Of a DNA stretch of 49,864 nt, positions 18,534 to 27,312 are shown in pieces. Every line of letters starts with the position of its first letter. Positions within the stretch are counted from its first letter, which is position 1. The position numbers and the translations under genes are program-made. The DNA is from an uncultured Prolixibacteraceae bacterium (GTDB lineage Bacteria; Bacteroidota; Bacteroidia; Bacteroidales; Prolixibacteraceae). The stretch spans positions 1 through 49,864 of the forward strand of contig CAJXZG010000034.1 in NCBI GenBank assembly GCA_913063265.1, read 5' to 3'. The notes beneath the pieces were generated by a model. The model did not search any database. It saw nothing but the letters and a program-made list of their open reading frames with translations, and had not been told where the DNA came from.

Positions 18534-19994
18534 ATGATTAGAAAGGAAAATGATTTAGGAGTATTAAGGAAGATAGCTTTCCTGTTTATACTTTCTTTAG
18601 GAATACTAGTTGGTTGCGATACTGTACCCGAACCGGTCCCTGAACCGGATCCGGAAGATAAACAAGCTCCGGCAAGCGTTCAGGCGGTGAATGAATTTAT
18701 TGAAATGGTAATGAATGATGTGTATTACTGGTATGCAACAGTACCCGATATCGATATTCGATATGAATTTGATTCAAAAGCTTATTTCGAAAAACTAAAA
18801 AATGAAGAAGACAGGTTCTCCTGGGTAACTGATGATATTAAAAAGCAGGATGAAAGTCAACAAGAAGGTAAGGAAACATCATATGGATGGTCATTGGCGT
18901 TTGGGAAGTTCTCCGATACCGGAACTATTTTTGCACTGGTTGAATATGTTTATCCTGAAACACCGGCAGCTAAAGCTGGATTTAAGAGAGGTGATATGAT
19001 TTTTGAAATGAATGGAGCCGATATTCTTGAAAACAATTACACCGATTTATTATTCAGTTCAAGTATGTCGTGTACCTTTGGACAATATGTTTCAGGTGGT
19101 ATTGAAAATGTACAAACCGTTAATATGACCGCCCTGGAACTGATTTTAGATCCTGTTATGCTTACACAAATTATTGAGCATGAAGGAAGAAAAATCGGAT
19201 ACCTGTTTTATACTCAATTTATAGGTAAATTTAATACCAGTCTGGATAATGCTTTCCAGTATTTCCAGGAAAATCAGATTGATGATTTGGTGCTTGATGT
19301 TAGGTATAATCCCGGAGGAGGTATTAATTCAGCCCAATATTTGGCTAGTTCTCTGGCACCTTTAAACGTTGTCAATGATAAAAGTGTACTTGTGCGTTTT
19401 AAATGGAATGACAAATACCAGGATTACTGGCAACAGAATAACAGGCAAGATCAATTGGTTGTTAATTTTGTTGATACAACTGTTTTTAAACTAGGCTTAA
19501 CAAATCTTTATGTTATTACAGGACAAGGAACAGCTTCTGCTCCTGAACTGGTAATTTCCGGATTAAAACCTTATATGAGTGTTAAAACAGTTGGAGAAAC
19601 AACATCTGGAAAATTTCAGGCTTCAATTACGATGAGACCTGAATTTTATTACACGAATCCTACTGATTATAAAGATTTTGAAAACTGGGCTGTACAACCT
19701 ATTGTTTTAGAATATACTAATTCTACAAGTGAAAGCTTTAGTGAAGGTATTGTTGCTGACATCCCGGTTGAAGACGATTTGTGGTCACCTTTCCAACTGG
19801 GCGACAAAAGAGAACCCATGTTAAAAGCAGCGATTGAATACATAGCAGGTGGTGAAGTTATGGCGGCTACAAAAAGTGCGGTTAAGGTGGATAGGCCTCA
19901 CACTATTTTTGACAGAGGATTCTCTAAATTCGATGATATTAAAGGGAATTTGCTTATTGACAGTTTTGATGGAGCCGATTTAGTAAAGAAATAA
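18534..19994 (+). CDS. S41-family C-terminal-processing protease, lipoprotein
   Basis: Serine protease of the tail-specific/CtpA family, 486 residues. The N-terminus is a lipoprotein signal (FILSLGILVGC, lipidated at Cys28), followed by a Pro/Glu-rich spacer. A PDZ domain spans about 120-190 (VYPETPAAKAGFKRGDMIFEMNG broken by its GLGF-like loop). The protease core has the predicted nucleophile Ser335 in GTASAPELV and the general base Lys360 in TTSGKFQ. It probably acts at the cell envelope. It follows the PgpH-like gene closely and ends in a strong intrinsic terminator. Confidence 0.93.
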   Translation: MIRKENDLGVLRKIAFLFILSLGILVGCDTVPEPVPEPDPEDKQAPASVQAVNEFIEMVMNDVYYWYATVPDIDIRYEFDSKAYFEKLKNEEDRFSWVTDDIKKQDESQQEGKETSYGWSLAFGKFSDTGTIFALVEYVYPETPAAKAGFKRGDMIFEMNGADILENNYTDLLFSSSMSCTFGQYVSGGIENVQTVNMTALELILDPVMLTQIIEHEGRKIGYLFYTQFIGKFNTSLDNAFQYFQENQIDDLVLDVRYNPGGGINSAQYLASSLAPLNVVNDKSVLVRFKWNDKYQDYWQQNNRQDQLVVNFVDTTVFKLGLTNLYVITGQGTASAPELVISGLKPYMSVKTVGETTSGKFQASITMRPEFYYTNPTDYKDFENWAVQPIVLEYTNSTSESFSEGIVADIPVEDDLWSPFQLGDKREPMLKAAIEYIAGGEVMAATKSAVKVDRPHTIFDRGFSKFDDIKGNLLIDSFDGADLVKK

Positions 19995-20012
19995 ACAACT
20001 TTATATAAAAAC

Positions 20013-20048
20013 AAAAAGAGTCGCAAAATCAATTTTGCGACTCTTTTT
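20013..20048. terminator. Strong intrinsic terminator
   Basis: A perfect 16-bp stem (AAAAAGAGTCGCAAAA / TTTTGCGACTCTTTTT) around a 4-base loop TCAA, followed by more T. It ends the S41 protease transcript and, because the left arm begins with A5, can also serve the convergent dehydratase gene on the other strand. Confidence 0.92.
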
Positions 20049-20072
20049 TTTTAAATATTTTTAAGCGGTCTT

Positions 20073-22007
20073 TCAAACTGCCAATGATTCTTCTTTTTCC
20101 TCTTTTTTGGTTTGGTTGGAATAATAAGAATTCTTTGATTTAAATTCAGGTACAATCTCCTGCATTAAATGAACCAACTTTTGGTTTTCACATAAATCAA
20201 CACAATCCAACAAATTGATAATCCTCTGGTTTACTTTATTAAATTCGTGTTTTTGCGTTTTACCGATTAAAATTTTATCGTTGTGTGTTGGTAATAAATC
20301 TTCCTGATCTTTTAATACTTCTTCAAAAAGTTTCTCTCCCGGCCTCAGACCTGAAATTTCAATATTAATGTCTTTATGGGGTACAAATCCCGACAGATAA
20401 ATCATTTTTTCAGCCAGGTTATAAATCCTCACCGGCTCACCCATATCAAAAACAAAAATTTCACCGCCTTTTGCCATAAAAGAAGCTTCCAGCACCAACA
20501 AACAGGCTTCAGGAATGGTCATAAAAAAGCGTGTGATTTCAGAGTGAGTTACAGTAACCGGTCCACCCTTTTCAATCTGTTTTTTAAACAATGGAATAAC
20601 CGAACCGTTAGATCCCAGAACATTTCCAAACCGCGTAGTTATAAATTTTGTTTTATTATCAGATCTTTGCGCCAATGACTGAATATATATCTCACTGATT
20701 CTTTTGGAAGCACCCATCACATTGGTCGGATTTACAGCTTTGTCCGTCGAAACCAGTACAAATTTATCCACCCCGTATTCCACAGCTAAATTGGCAACCA
20801 GTCTTGTGCCTCCTATGTTTACATTGATGGCTTCGCCCGGAAATTCCTCCATTAGCGGAACATGTTTGTAGGCCGCTGCATTAATCACAATCGAAGGTGA
20901 GTATTTCTCAAAGATTTTTCTGAGTTTTACCTCATTGGTAACGTCTCCAACAATGGCTGTAAAATTTGCATCTTTAAATTTTGAAACAATTTCAGTTTGT
21001 AAATTATACAGGTCAGATTCGGCTTTATCCAGCAAAACAACCTGGTAGGCATTAAAATTTAATAATTGACGAACAATCTCGGAGCCAATGGAACCTGCTG
21101 CCCCGGTAACCAGAATAACTTCTTTTTTTACGCCCTCCTCAATATTTTTATTGTCAAAAGATATGGCTTCCCTTCCCAGTAAATCCTCAATCTGAACCTT
21201 TTTGATTTCACCACTGGTTAGTTTGCCATGTAACCATTTATTAACCGTTGGAATTTCTTTAACAACCAGTTTTTTAAGAATACAATGGTCGACAATTTCC
21301 CTTTTTCTTTTTAACGAAAGATGTTTTTTATCAATCGCAATAATTAACTCAACAACATTCTTTTTGTCAAAAACCTTATTAAATGCTTGTTCAAGATTAA
21401 AAATTGGAATTCCGGCTACACTTTTATATTGAATATTTGGATTGTCATCAATAAAACCAACAATTTTGTAATTGTTTGAATCATCCATGAGTATGGCATT
21501 CATTGTAATCTGGCCAAGCCGTCCGGCACCAAAAATCATTATATTTTTAAGCTCTGTGTTTTTGTTTAGCCAGCCATTAAAAATGCTCTTAATTAACAAG
21601 CGCGAAATTATCGCTACCATGGAAGCAATGGTAAACTGAATTACAATTACCGAATTAGGAATGATAGAAAACAAATCAGCAGCAAAATTCCGTATTAATG
21701 TAGTATAAACACCCAGCAATGAACTTCCCAGGAAAAGAGAAAAAGTTATCCTTGCAATATCGGTTGTGGTGCTGTGCCTGATAATTCCTGCATATGATTT
21801 TGTTAACCAGAAACTTACCAGGAATGCCGGTATTACTATAAAAAGCTCATGAAAATGCAAATGTGCTGCAACAGCTTTTAAATCGAAATTAAACCGAAGA
21901 ATATAAGCAAGAATAAAAGAAACAATCACAGTGGTCAAGTCAAACATAACCACCGCAGACCTGGGAATGTACTTTTTGTTTAAATAATTTGAAATGATTT
22001 TTAGCAT
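20073..22007 (-). CDS. Membrane nucleotide-sugar 4,6-dehydratase (FlaA1/CapD/PglF family), copy 1
   Basis: A 644-residue polysaccharide biosynthesis protein. Four N-terminal membrane helices occupy about residues 12-130. A first Rossmann domain follows (FGAGRLGQIT), then the catalytic short-chain dehydrogenase-like domain (VTGAAGSIGSEI near 300; DLQTE/NLQTE; VIGDVTNE-type; STDKAVNPTNVMGASKR with Met in place of the usual Tyr, as in UDP-GlcNAc 4,6-dehydratases). It presumably makes a UDP-4-keto-6-deoxy sugar. It is closely similar along its whole length to the gene at 36382-38313. This copy has no sugar genes beside it; its downstream neighbour is the S41 terminator. Confidence 0.92.
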   Translation of the reverse strand: MLKIISNYLNKKYIPRSAVVMFDLTTVIVSFILAYILRFNFDLKAVAAHLHFHELFIVIPAFLVSFWLTKSYAGIIRHSTTTDIARITFSLFLGSSLLGVYTTLIRNFAADLFSIIPNSVIVIQFTIASMVAIISRLLIKSIFNGWLNKNTELKNIMIFGAGRLGQITMNAILMDDSNNYKIVGFIDDNPNIQYKSVAGIPIFNLEQAFNKVFDKKNVVELIIAIDKKHLSLKRKREIVDHCILKKLVVKEIPTVNKWLHGKLTSGEIKKVQIEDLLGREAISFDNKNIEEGVKKEVILVTGAAGSIGSEIVRQLLNFNAYQVVLLDKAESDLYNLQTEIVSKFKDANFTAIVGDVTNEVKLRKIFEKYSPSIVINAAAYKHVPLMEEFPGEAINVNIGGTRLVANLAVEYGVDKFVLVSTDKAVNPTNVMGASKRISEIYIQSLAQRSDNKTKFITTRFGNVLGSNGSVIPLFKKQIEKGGPVTVTHSEITRFFMTIPEACLLVLEASFMAKGGEIFVFDMGEPVRIYNLAEKMIYLSGFVPHKDINIEISGLRPGEKLFEEVLKDQEDLLPTHNDKILIGKTQKHEFNKVNQRIINLLDCVDLCENQKLVHLMQEIVPEFKSKNSYYSNQTKKEEKEESLAV

Positions 22008-22531
22008 GGTTAATTATTTGGGAGGTAAAACAAGATAATATGGAGTTATATATATCAATTTTAGAATATTAGTCAGGTTAATTCTTAAAATTTATAAAAT
22101 TGCGTCGCTCAAATATAACATTTATATAAACAACTCTGACAAAATTATTTATAAATATATTAACAGCAAGCTATTAACAACATTGTAAATAAATGTTAAG
22201 GTTTGTCTAACGTACTGCTACTTTACATAAACGAACGATATTGTAAATACAAAAAACAATTAAAAAGTCATCATATAATCAATTTATCTATCACCCTGAA
22301 TCCACTATCATTCCCGGATTTTGTTCATTTTTCTGAATTGGCATAACAAGATAATGAAAGTTCCGGGAGTTGGACTTTCCAAGTTCTACATATTTCTTCG
22401 ACCTGGAAAGTCAAAGTCCGGGAAAACCTGTCAAGGCAGCAAAACATGGAATCTGTTTCAGTTTTAATGGACACTTTTGAAGTAATTTTATATTTAAATT
22501 ATTGCTTTTCAGGTATTCAAATCGTCTGTGA
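22008..22531. other. Intergenic region with an imperfect inverted repeat
   Basis: About 520 bases without a convincing gene. The left part is very AT-rich and presumably contains the promoter of the dehydratase. At 22361-22426 an imperfect inverted repeat pairs TTCCGGGAGTTGGACTTTCC with GGAAAGTCAAAGTCCGGGAA across a 25-base centre; it looks like a degraded mobile palindrome rather than a terminator, as no T-run follows. Confidence 0.5.
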
Positions 22532-24700
22532 TTAGGGTATTACAAATTTCTTAACATAACCCAAACTATTTTGATTTAACTTTAAAATATAAATACCCGG
22601 TGGAAGACCTGATACATCAAATCTGTGTTTATCTATGTGCTGAAGTTTTTGAATAAAATGTATTCTTCCATCGATGCCAAATAATGAACAGCTTGTGTTA
22701 TTATCCGGGAGGCCATTTATAAAAATAGTTTTTTCTCTAATCCATATGTTAAAATTGACTTTTGTTGTTTTATCCTGAATACTTGTTGTACCGCTTTTGG
22801 AAACAATCAGATAAAATCTTCCTGTTGCTTTTGTATCGGCTGCAAGATTTACAGTGTAATTTGTTTCTGTATTACTGAGTTGAGTCTTTGTTTCTGATTG
22901 TGAATCTTCAAGATAAACCTGAATGTCATCGGGCATATTTATCTTTTTTAGCGAGAAGCTGACCTCGCCTCCCGGGGCAAAATCCAGTCCAACCGGGATT
23001 CTTACTACTTCATTGCCAATTTCGGGTAAGGCCTGGATGGCAAAATCGATACCGTTATCTTCTACAAGTTTTGTATATAAAGCGATATCAGGATTGCCCT
23101 TTAGTTTTCCACCATCAAAACCCGGATCCAATCCATACGACATCCCACTTTGAAATGAGACCAAAGTTTCATTGTACAATCCATCTCCGTTGACCATCAG
23201 TTTTAAAGCGGGCAATTGAATTTCATCCGACTTAAAAGTTGCTGAACCGGAGACCTGCATGGATTTCTCAAAGTTAATTGAAGCACCTCCATCTTTTGAA
23301 TTTACAAAGAATCCCTGTGCGAGGGCAATATTTCCTGAATTGATATTTGTATAATCATTGCCTGACTGATCCCACAAGTAAACATACTGAAAACTTGGAT
23401 CCAGCTGTGAAGCATTAGTGCTTAAAAATAAAGCAGCATTGATGGGTGATGTGTAAGGATTTCCAATACAGTTCCATCCAAAATTTTCCGTACCTGAAAT
23501 ACCAATACTTTGATTTCCGGTATAAATATTATTGCCTGAAAAAGTAACCACATCCGCAGAAGACCTTTGTAAGGAATAGCCTTGTCCATTGTTAAAAGTT
23601 CCGCTGGCCCCAATGGAAACAAAGGTCCATGTATCATCCGATTCCTTATAGGTAGACAAATTATATTCGGTAGGATTTGTGGCCGGATATTTAACAATAG
23701 CATTTGCCGGCAAACTACCAAAAGCATCCAATTCCTGTCCGGCGACAGGTGAGGAAACAAGGTGCCAGTTGGTGCTTGGGATATAACGCTGAACATTAAA
23801 AACCACTTCTGATTCAAGTGCAAGCTCTTCGCAAATAAAACTTCCTGTGCCTGAATTATCAGATTGAATTGTTAAGGAAGAATTGGCTGCAAGCGTAATT
23901 TTTTTACAAACGGCATAAGTTGATGATGAAATATATGGATCCCTTGTACCCTGAATATAGGCATGGTCATTGGCATCAGGAACTGATCCGGTGAACCATT
24001 TTGAAGCATCGTTCCATTCTGCAACTGTACTTTTCCAAATGTTATAAGGAAAATCATTCTCAGTAATCTGAAAAGAATAGGAGCTGCTTGAAAACCAGTT
24101 ATCAGGATTGTTAATTTTGGATAATAATTCAGATTGCGTTCCTGTTAATTTCCCGACAAAAACAGCATTATCGGCTTCTCCAATGGAAAGTGCATCGGTA
24201 TTATTCGTTAATCCGGAGGGGAGCTTTGAAGTTTGTGTGTCAGTTGCATCCAATTCCCATCCGTCTCCGTTAAAATGGATTGCTGCAATAAAAGTTGTAT
24301 CGGAAGGCACCTGATAAGAAAGTATCTGATCCCCGGAAGCTGACAGGGAAAAGGTTCCACCCCCTGACGTAACGGATCCAATGGAACTACTCCATCCACT
24401 CTCGTAATTGAAGGTAATAATATCTCCAAATGAAATTCCTGCCAGCGGAGCAGTCCAGATAATATGTCCTTCATTTGTTGTTAGCGTATTATTGGATTCC
24501 CATCCATTGTCGGTGAAATTTACTGAAGTACCCGAAGCAATAGTTGCCAGTGCAATAACTGAAAAACCATCCGGATCATCAGAGTTAAAACCAATAAATG
24601 CAATATCTCCCGGCGAAAGATTGGTTTGAGAAATAGCACTAGTTGGAACAAATACTAAAAAGAAAATAAGGGTGAGCAGTGTGGCGGTTAAGGTTTTCAT
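22532..24700 (-). CDS. Secreted protein with T9SS type A sorting domain
   Basis: A 722-residue secreted protein. The signal peptide (TATLLTLIFFLVFVPTSAIS) is followed by an N-terminal beta domain from about residue 30 to 215 beginning LSPGDIAFIGFNSDDPDGF, a type seen in Bacteroidota surface proteins. Then come beta-rich repeats, and a C-terminal type IX sorting domain in the last 80 residues (FDVSGLPPGIYILKL...YVKKFVIP). The protein should cross the outer membrane and be surface-attached or released. Its ligand is not recognisable. The 5' leader closely matches that of the small exported-type peptide at 26235-26417, hinting at shared control. Confidence 0.88.
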   Translation of the reverse strand: MKTLTATLLTLIFFLVFVPTSAISQTNLSPGDIAFIGFNSDDPDGFSVIALATIASGTSVNFTDNGWESNNTLTTNEGHIIWTAPLAGISFGDIITFNYESGWSSSIGSVTSGGGTFSLSASGDQILSYQVPSDTTFIAAIHFNGDGWELDATDTQTSKLPSGLTNNTDALSIGEADNAVFVGKLTGTQSELLSKINNPDNWFSSSSYSFQITENDFPYNIWKSTVAEWNDASKWFTGSVPDANDHAYIQGTRDPYISSSTYAVCKKITLAANSSLTIQSDNSGTGSFICEELALESEVVFNVQRYIPSTNWHLVSSPVAGQELDAFGSLPANAIVKYPATNPTEYNLSTYKESDDTWTFVSIGASGTFNNGQGYSLQRSSADVVTFSGNNIYTGNQSIGISGTENFGWNCIGNPYTSPINAALFLSTNASQLDPSFQYVYLWDQSGNDYTNINSGNIALAQGFFVNSKDGGASINFEKSMQVSGSATFKSDEIQLPALKLMVNGDGLYNETLVSFQSGMSYGLDPGFDGGKLKGNPDIALYTKLVEDNGIDFAIQALPEIGNEVVRIPVGLDFAPGGEVSFSLKKINMPDDIQVYLEDSQSETKTQLSNTETNYTVNLAADTKATGRFYLIVSKSGTTSIQDKTTKVNFNIWIREKTIFINGLPDNNTSCSLFGIDGRIHFIQKLQHIDKHRFDVSGLPPGIYILKLNQNSLGYVKKFVIP

Positions 24701-24748
24701 AATGTTTTGGTGTGTAAGTTTGGTTTAACAAAATGTTTGGATTACTAA
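24701..24748 (-). promoter_or_regulatory. 5' leader shared with the small peptide gene at 26417 (copy A)
   Basis: Read on the minus strand this stretch has TTAGTAATCCAAACA, then TTTTGTTAAACCA, then CACAC and ATTATG at the start codon. The same blocks in the same order precede the gene at 26235-26417, differing by a 2-base insertion in the T-run and scattered changes. The conservation stops about 50 bases upstream, so a shared promoter or untranslated leader is likely. Confidence 0.55.
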
Positions 24749-25011
24749 AATAACAAATCTGTCTCATTATTAATAGATTCTGATTGGAATAGTTTGATTT
24801 CTTGGGAAGAGAAGTCAGAAGCTTGAAGTCGGAAGCACGAGGCACGAAGCCCTGTCCGAACAGTGTTGAGCCATACGGGCAGGAGTGGATTTGTTTTTGT
24901 TGCAGTCTCAGTCATAGTTTATAGTTTTCAGTTTTTTTATTGATAAATTATCTTGTTGTTTAACATCTCAATCGGCATTTTATTGGTTTTTGGTTTTATA
25001 TAGTTTTGTAA
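24749..25011. other. Intergenic region, degraded repeat
   Basis: No gene seen. It contains a run of related short words (GAAGTCAGAAG, GAAGTCGGAAG, CACGAGGCACGAAG) at 24811-24850 and an imperfect hairpin CCTGTCCG / CGGGCAGG at 24851-24883, the look of a decayed dispersed repeat. Confidence 0.4.
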
Positions 25012-26125
25012 TTATTGATATAGTTTATTAATTACTGCAAGGGCATCAGAAAAACGGGTATAACTGAGTTTATAAAACGTGGTTTTCTCCATCCATTCAA
25101 AAAAGAGCATAACATTTTCCCTGTCCGGATTTACCCAGGTCTCCTTTAATAACAACCGCAGTGCTTCTTTTTTATCGGTTTCCTTAAAACTAAAATGCCC
25201 CGTAATGTTGTATTCAACAAATATCAATGCCTTAACAGGGTAGGGGGCAGCTTTTATTTCTTCCGTATTGTTTACCGGAATGTATTGTACACTTTTTCCG
25301 GAAAAAGCCTCCATCGGTTCCGACTCTTTCAGGCCCGGATAATATTCTGAAAGTGTCTGTGCAGCACCTGCTTTTACCGATATCGCAGAAGGCAAGGGAT
25401 AAACCATTCCTTCTTTGTCGCCCATAATAAAATCGTCTGATACATAATCAAAACCATGAGCTTTTAACAGAGCAACAAGGGTACTTTTACCTGAACCGCC
25501 TGCTGCTGAAAAAAGTATAGCCTTTTTATTCTGTACAATTCCTGATGCATGAAGCGACATCATCCATTCATCGTATTTCCTATTATAAATAATACTGAAA
25601 ATCTGCTGTTTTACTGCCCCGGAAAAGTATTCCATGTCTTTGATTTTAAATACATCAATAAGTTTTGACCGGTATTTGAAATACAAATATTTACTATCTG
25701 AAAACAGTTCCAGCTTGTTTTTTATGGAATCGCTATGGGTGATTTCGAGGTGGGCAAACAGCGGATGCACAGACCGTTCCAACTCAGGATTACCAAAAGC
25801 AATTGTAATTTTTGAGTTACCCAGTCTGTAGTTTCTTTTAATATTTAAGGGTGGGACAGTCACTGCCGAAGTAATTTGCTTTTTTTGTGAAAGGTTTTTG
25901 GTATCGTCTTTTTGATTTAACAAATCAATGATTTCGAGTATCTCCTTTACAGGCGTATTTACTATTACAGAATTCAATAATCTCAGCTGTATTTTTATTG
26001 GACAAGTGCATTTTAAACACATCAAAGGCAGGCTCCTCAAAAAATATAAACGACGCCGAGTTTTCAAACCAGATGGCTTTTGAATCTCCAAATTCTTTTA
26101 TGATTACAGGTATTTTTTCATTCAT
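25012..26125 (-). CDS. PqqD-like / HPr-kinase-like fusion, interrupted by a frameshift
   Basis: Two overlapping frames together make one protein of about 370 residues. The first starts at 26125 (MNEKIPVIIKEFGDSKAIWF) and encodes a PqqD-type leader-recognition fold (FIFFEEPAFDVFKMHLSNKN, AEIIEFCNSKY). It stops near 25925, while the frame carrying the continuation of that same helix (PVKEILEIIDLLNQ) runs on to 25012. The switch lies near 25950-25957 and amounts to one extra base. The second part is an HPr-kinase-like ATPase with a P-loop (AAGGSGKSTLVALL) and DYVSDDFIMG, as in kinases that phosphorylate lasso precursors. Read alone, the longer frame has an implausible Arg/Leu/Cys-rich start. Either a pseudogene, a sequencing error or, less likely, programmed +1 frameshifting. 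The small peptide at 26235-26417 lies directly upstream. Confidence 0.75.
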
Positions 26126-26234
26126 AAACTTTTGTGGAATATTAAAGTCCTGAAAATATATTGCTAATAACTATCCTGACAGCTTAATTTCAACATCTTA
26201 CGAAAATTCATAAAATTATAAGCTATACAAGACA

Positions 26235-26417
26235 CTAGCTCCTGCCGGGTTTTCTTGGCAACAATCTTTTTGTTGAAGTCTGGGCAGCCGCCGGAGTTTC
26301 TAAAAACAGAAGAGATGCCGAGGTTAATGCCGTAATCCCCACTTTTTTAATGGCTTGTTTACGCGAAATTTTTTTACAGGATTCTTTTTGGGAATGAATA
26401 CGTTTTTGGGTGTACAT
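26235..26417 (-). CDS. 60-residue exported-type peptide, candidate RiPP precursor
   Basis: A short gene 109 bases upstream of the PqqD/HPr-kinase fusion, same strand. The basic N-terminus leads to a twin-Arg-like stretch (ISRKQAIKKVG) and a hydrophobic core (ITALTSASLLFLETPAAAQ) that looks like a Tat-type export signal with an Ala-rich cleavage site near residue 45. What remains is the short basic tail TSTKRLLPRKPGRS, ending in a C-terminal Ser. Neighbouring leader-binding and kinase domains make it a plausible modified peptide, the terminal Ser being a possible phosphorylation site; this is inference. It shares its 5' leader with the T9SS protein. It could also be a truncated exported protein. 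Confidence 0.55.
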   Translation of the reverse strand: MYTQKRIHSQKESCKKISRKQAIKKVGITALTSASLLFLETPAAAQTSTKRLLPRKPGRS

Positions 26418-26470
26418 AATAATTTAGTGTGAAATTGTGGTTTAACAAAAAAATGTTTGGACTACTAATT
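26418..26470 (-). promoter_or_regulatory. 5' leader shared with the T9SS gene at 24700 (copy B)
   Basis: On the minus strand: TTAGTAGTCCAAACA, TTTTGTTAAACCA, CACAC, ATTATG, in the same order and nearly the same spacing as upstream of 24700. The two copies lie 1.7 kb apart in the same orientation, so they represent either co-regulation or a small duplication. Confidence 0.55.
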
Positions 26471-26536
26471 TAGGGAATAGAATTGAATTATTATGTATAA
26501 TAAGGAAAAATATTTTTAAAACTTGTCAGTCTAAAC

Positions 26537-26570
26537 AAAACAACCCGGAATTTCTTTCCCGGATTGTTTT
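26537..26570. terminator. Imperfect GC hairpin with T-tracts
   Basis: AACAACCCGGAA pairs with TTCCCGGATTGTT (one mismatch, one bulge) around TTTC, with A4 before and T4 after. It looks like a bidirectional terminator, but no gene ends here on either strand, so it may be left over from a lost gene or may insulate the peptide gene from the transposase region. Confidence 0.4.
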
Positions 26571-26692
26571 ATTCTGCTTGATTAAATAGTCCGCAGTAAA
26601 CTTTAAATTCAGGTATTTATTCTATAACATTTGATTGAGGTTCATAAAATTTTTTGAAAACTATTACATCAAAGAATGCAAAACTTTCCCAA

Positions 26693-26774
26693 AGTCCTGA
26701 AAGGACTAAATATGAATAACCGTGCGTGTAGCGCACGGTATACAACAATACAGGCTCTCAGCCCCGAAGGGGTT
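26693..26774. repeat. REP-like unit upstream of the transposase
   Basis: Three short hairpins in a row: AGTCCT-GAA-AGGACT, ACCGTGCG-TGTAG-CGCACGGT and AGCCCC-GAA-GGGGTT. Read on the opposite strand the order and sequence match the units at 27313-27784, so the transposase gene is flanked by inverted copies of its own palindromic repeat. Confidence 0.75.
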
Positions 26775-26856
26775 GAACATAAATACGTCAACTAAGTAAA
26801 TAAATCAAAATAAAAAATCTACCTTTATCACCGTATCAATCTAACACCCATTCACC

Positions 26857-27306
26857 ATGTCAAGCTACCGTCAAATACTTTATCAAATTGTTTTCAGAAC
26901 CAAACACAGTCATAAAACCCTAAAAAAGGAATGCCGAGAAGAACTTTTCAAGTATATCCATGGTATTTTAAAAAATAAGAAATGTCATTTGTACAGAATC
27001 AATGGGATGGAGGAGCATATACATATCTTATCCGACCTTCATCCTTCTATTGCTTTAGCTGATTTTGCCAGAGACATAAAAACGGCATCTTCTATCTGGT
27101 TAAAGCAATCCGGGCTTTTTCCGGATTTTATTGGATGGGCTGGGGGATATGCAGCATTGACCTATTCAAATTGGGATAAAGATAAGCTGATTGACTATGT
27201 AAAAAATCAACAGGAGCATCATAAAACTGAAACTTTTGAGATGGAGTACAGGAGACTGCTGGAGGAGCATGGGATTGTGGTTGATGAGCGTTATTTTTTG
27301 AGATAG
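26857..27306 (+). CDS. REP-associated tyrosine transposase (IS200-like, TnpA_REP)
   Basis: A 149-residue Y1 HUH transposase. Visible motifs are the metal-binding HUH pair in GMEEHIHIL and a candidate nucleophilic Tyr in KLIDYVKNQQEHHKT. SSYRQILYQIVFRTKHSHKTL is the usual N-terminal strand in two pieces. Single-copy relatives (RAYTs) act on short palindromic repeats rather than on classical IS ends. Here hairpin repeats flank the gene on both sides (26693-26774 and 27313-27784) in inverted orientation. The gene looks intact and lies on the opposite strand to the lasso and kinase genes. It could be active or domesticated. Confidence 0.9.
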   Translation: MSSYRQILYQIVFRTKHSHKTLKKECREELFKYIHGILKNKKCHLYRINGMEEHIHILSDLHPSIALADFARDIKTASSIWLKQSGLFPDFIGWAGGYAALTYSNWDKDKLIDYVKNQQEHHKTETFEMEYRRLLEEHGIVVDERYFLR

Positions 27307-27312
27307 CAATAG

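Noticed and set aside
22361-22426. Terminator for the T9SS gene
   Set aside because: The inverted repeat is imperfect, has a long centre and no following T-run.
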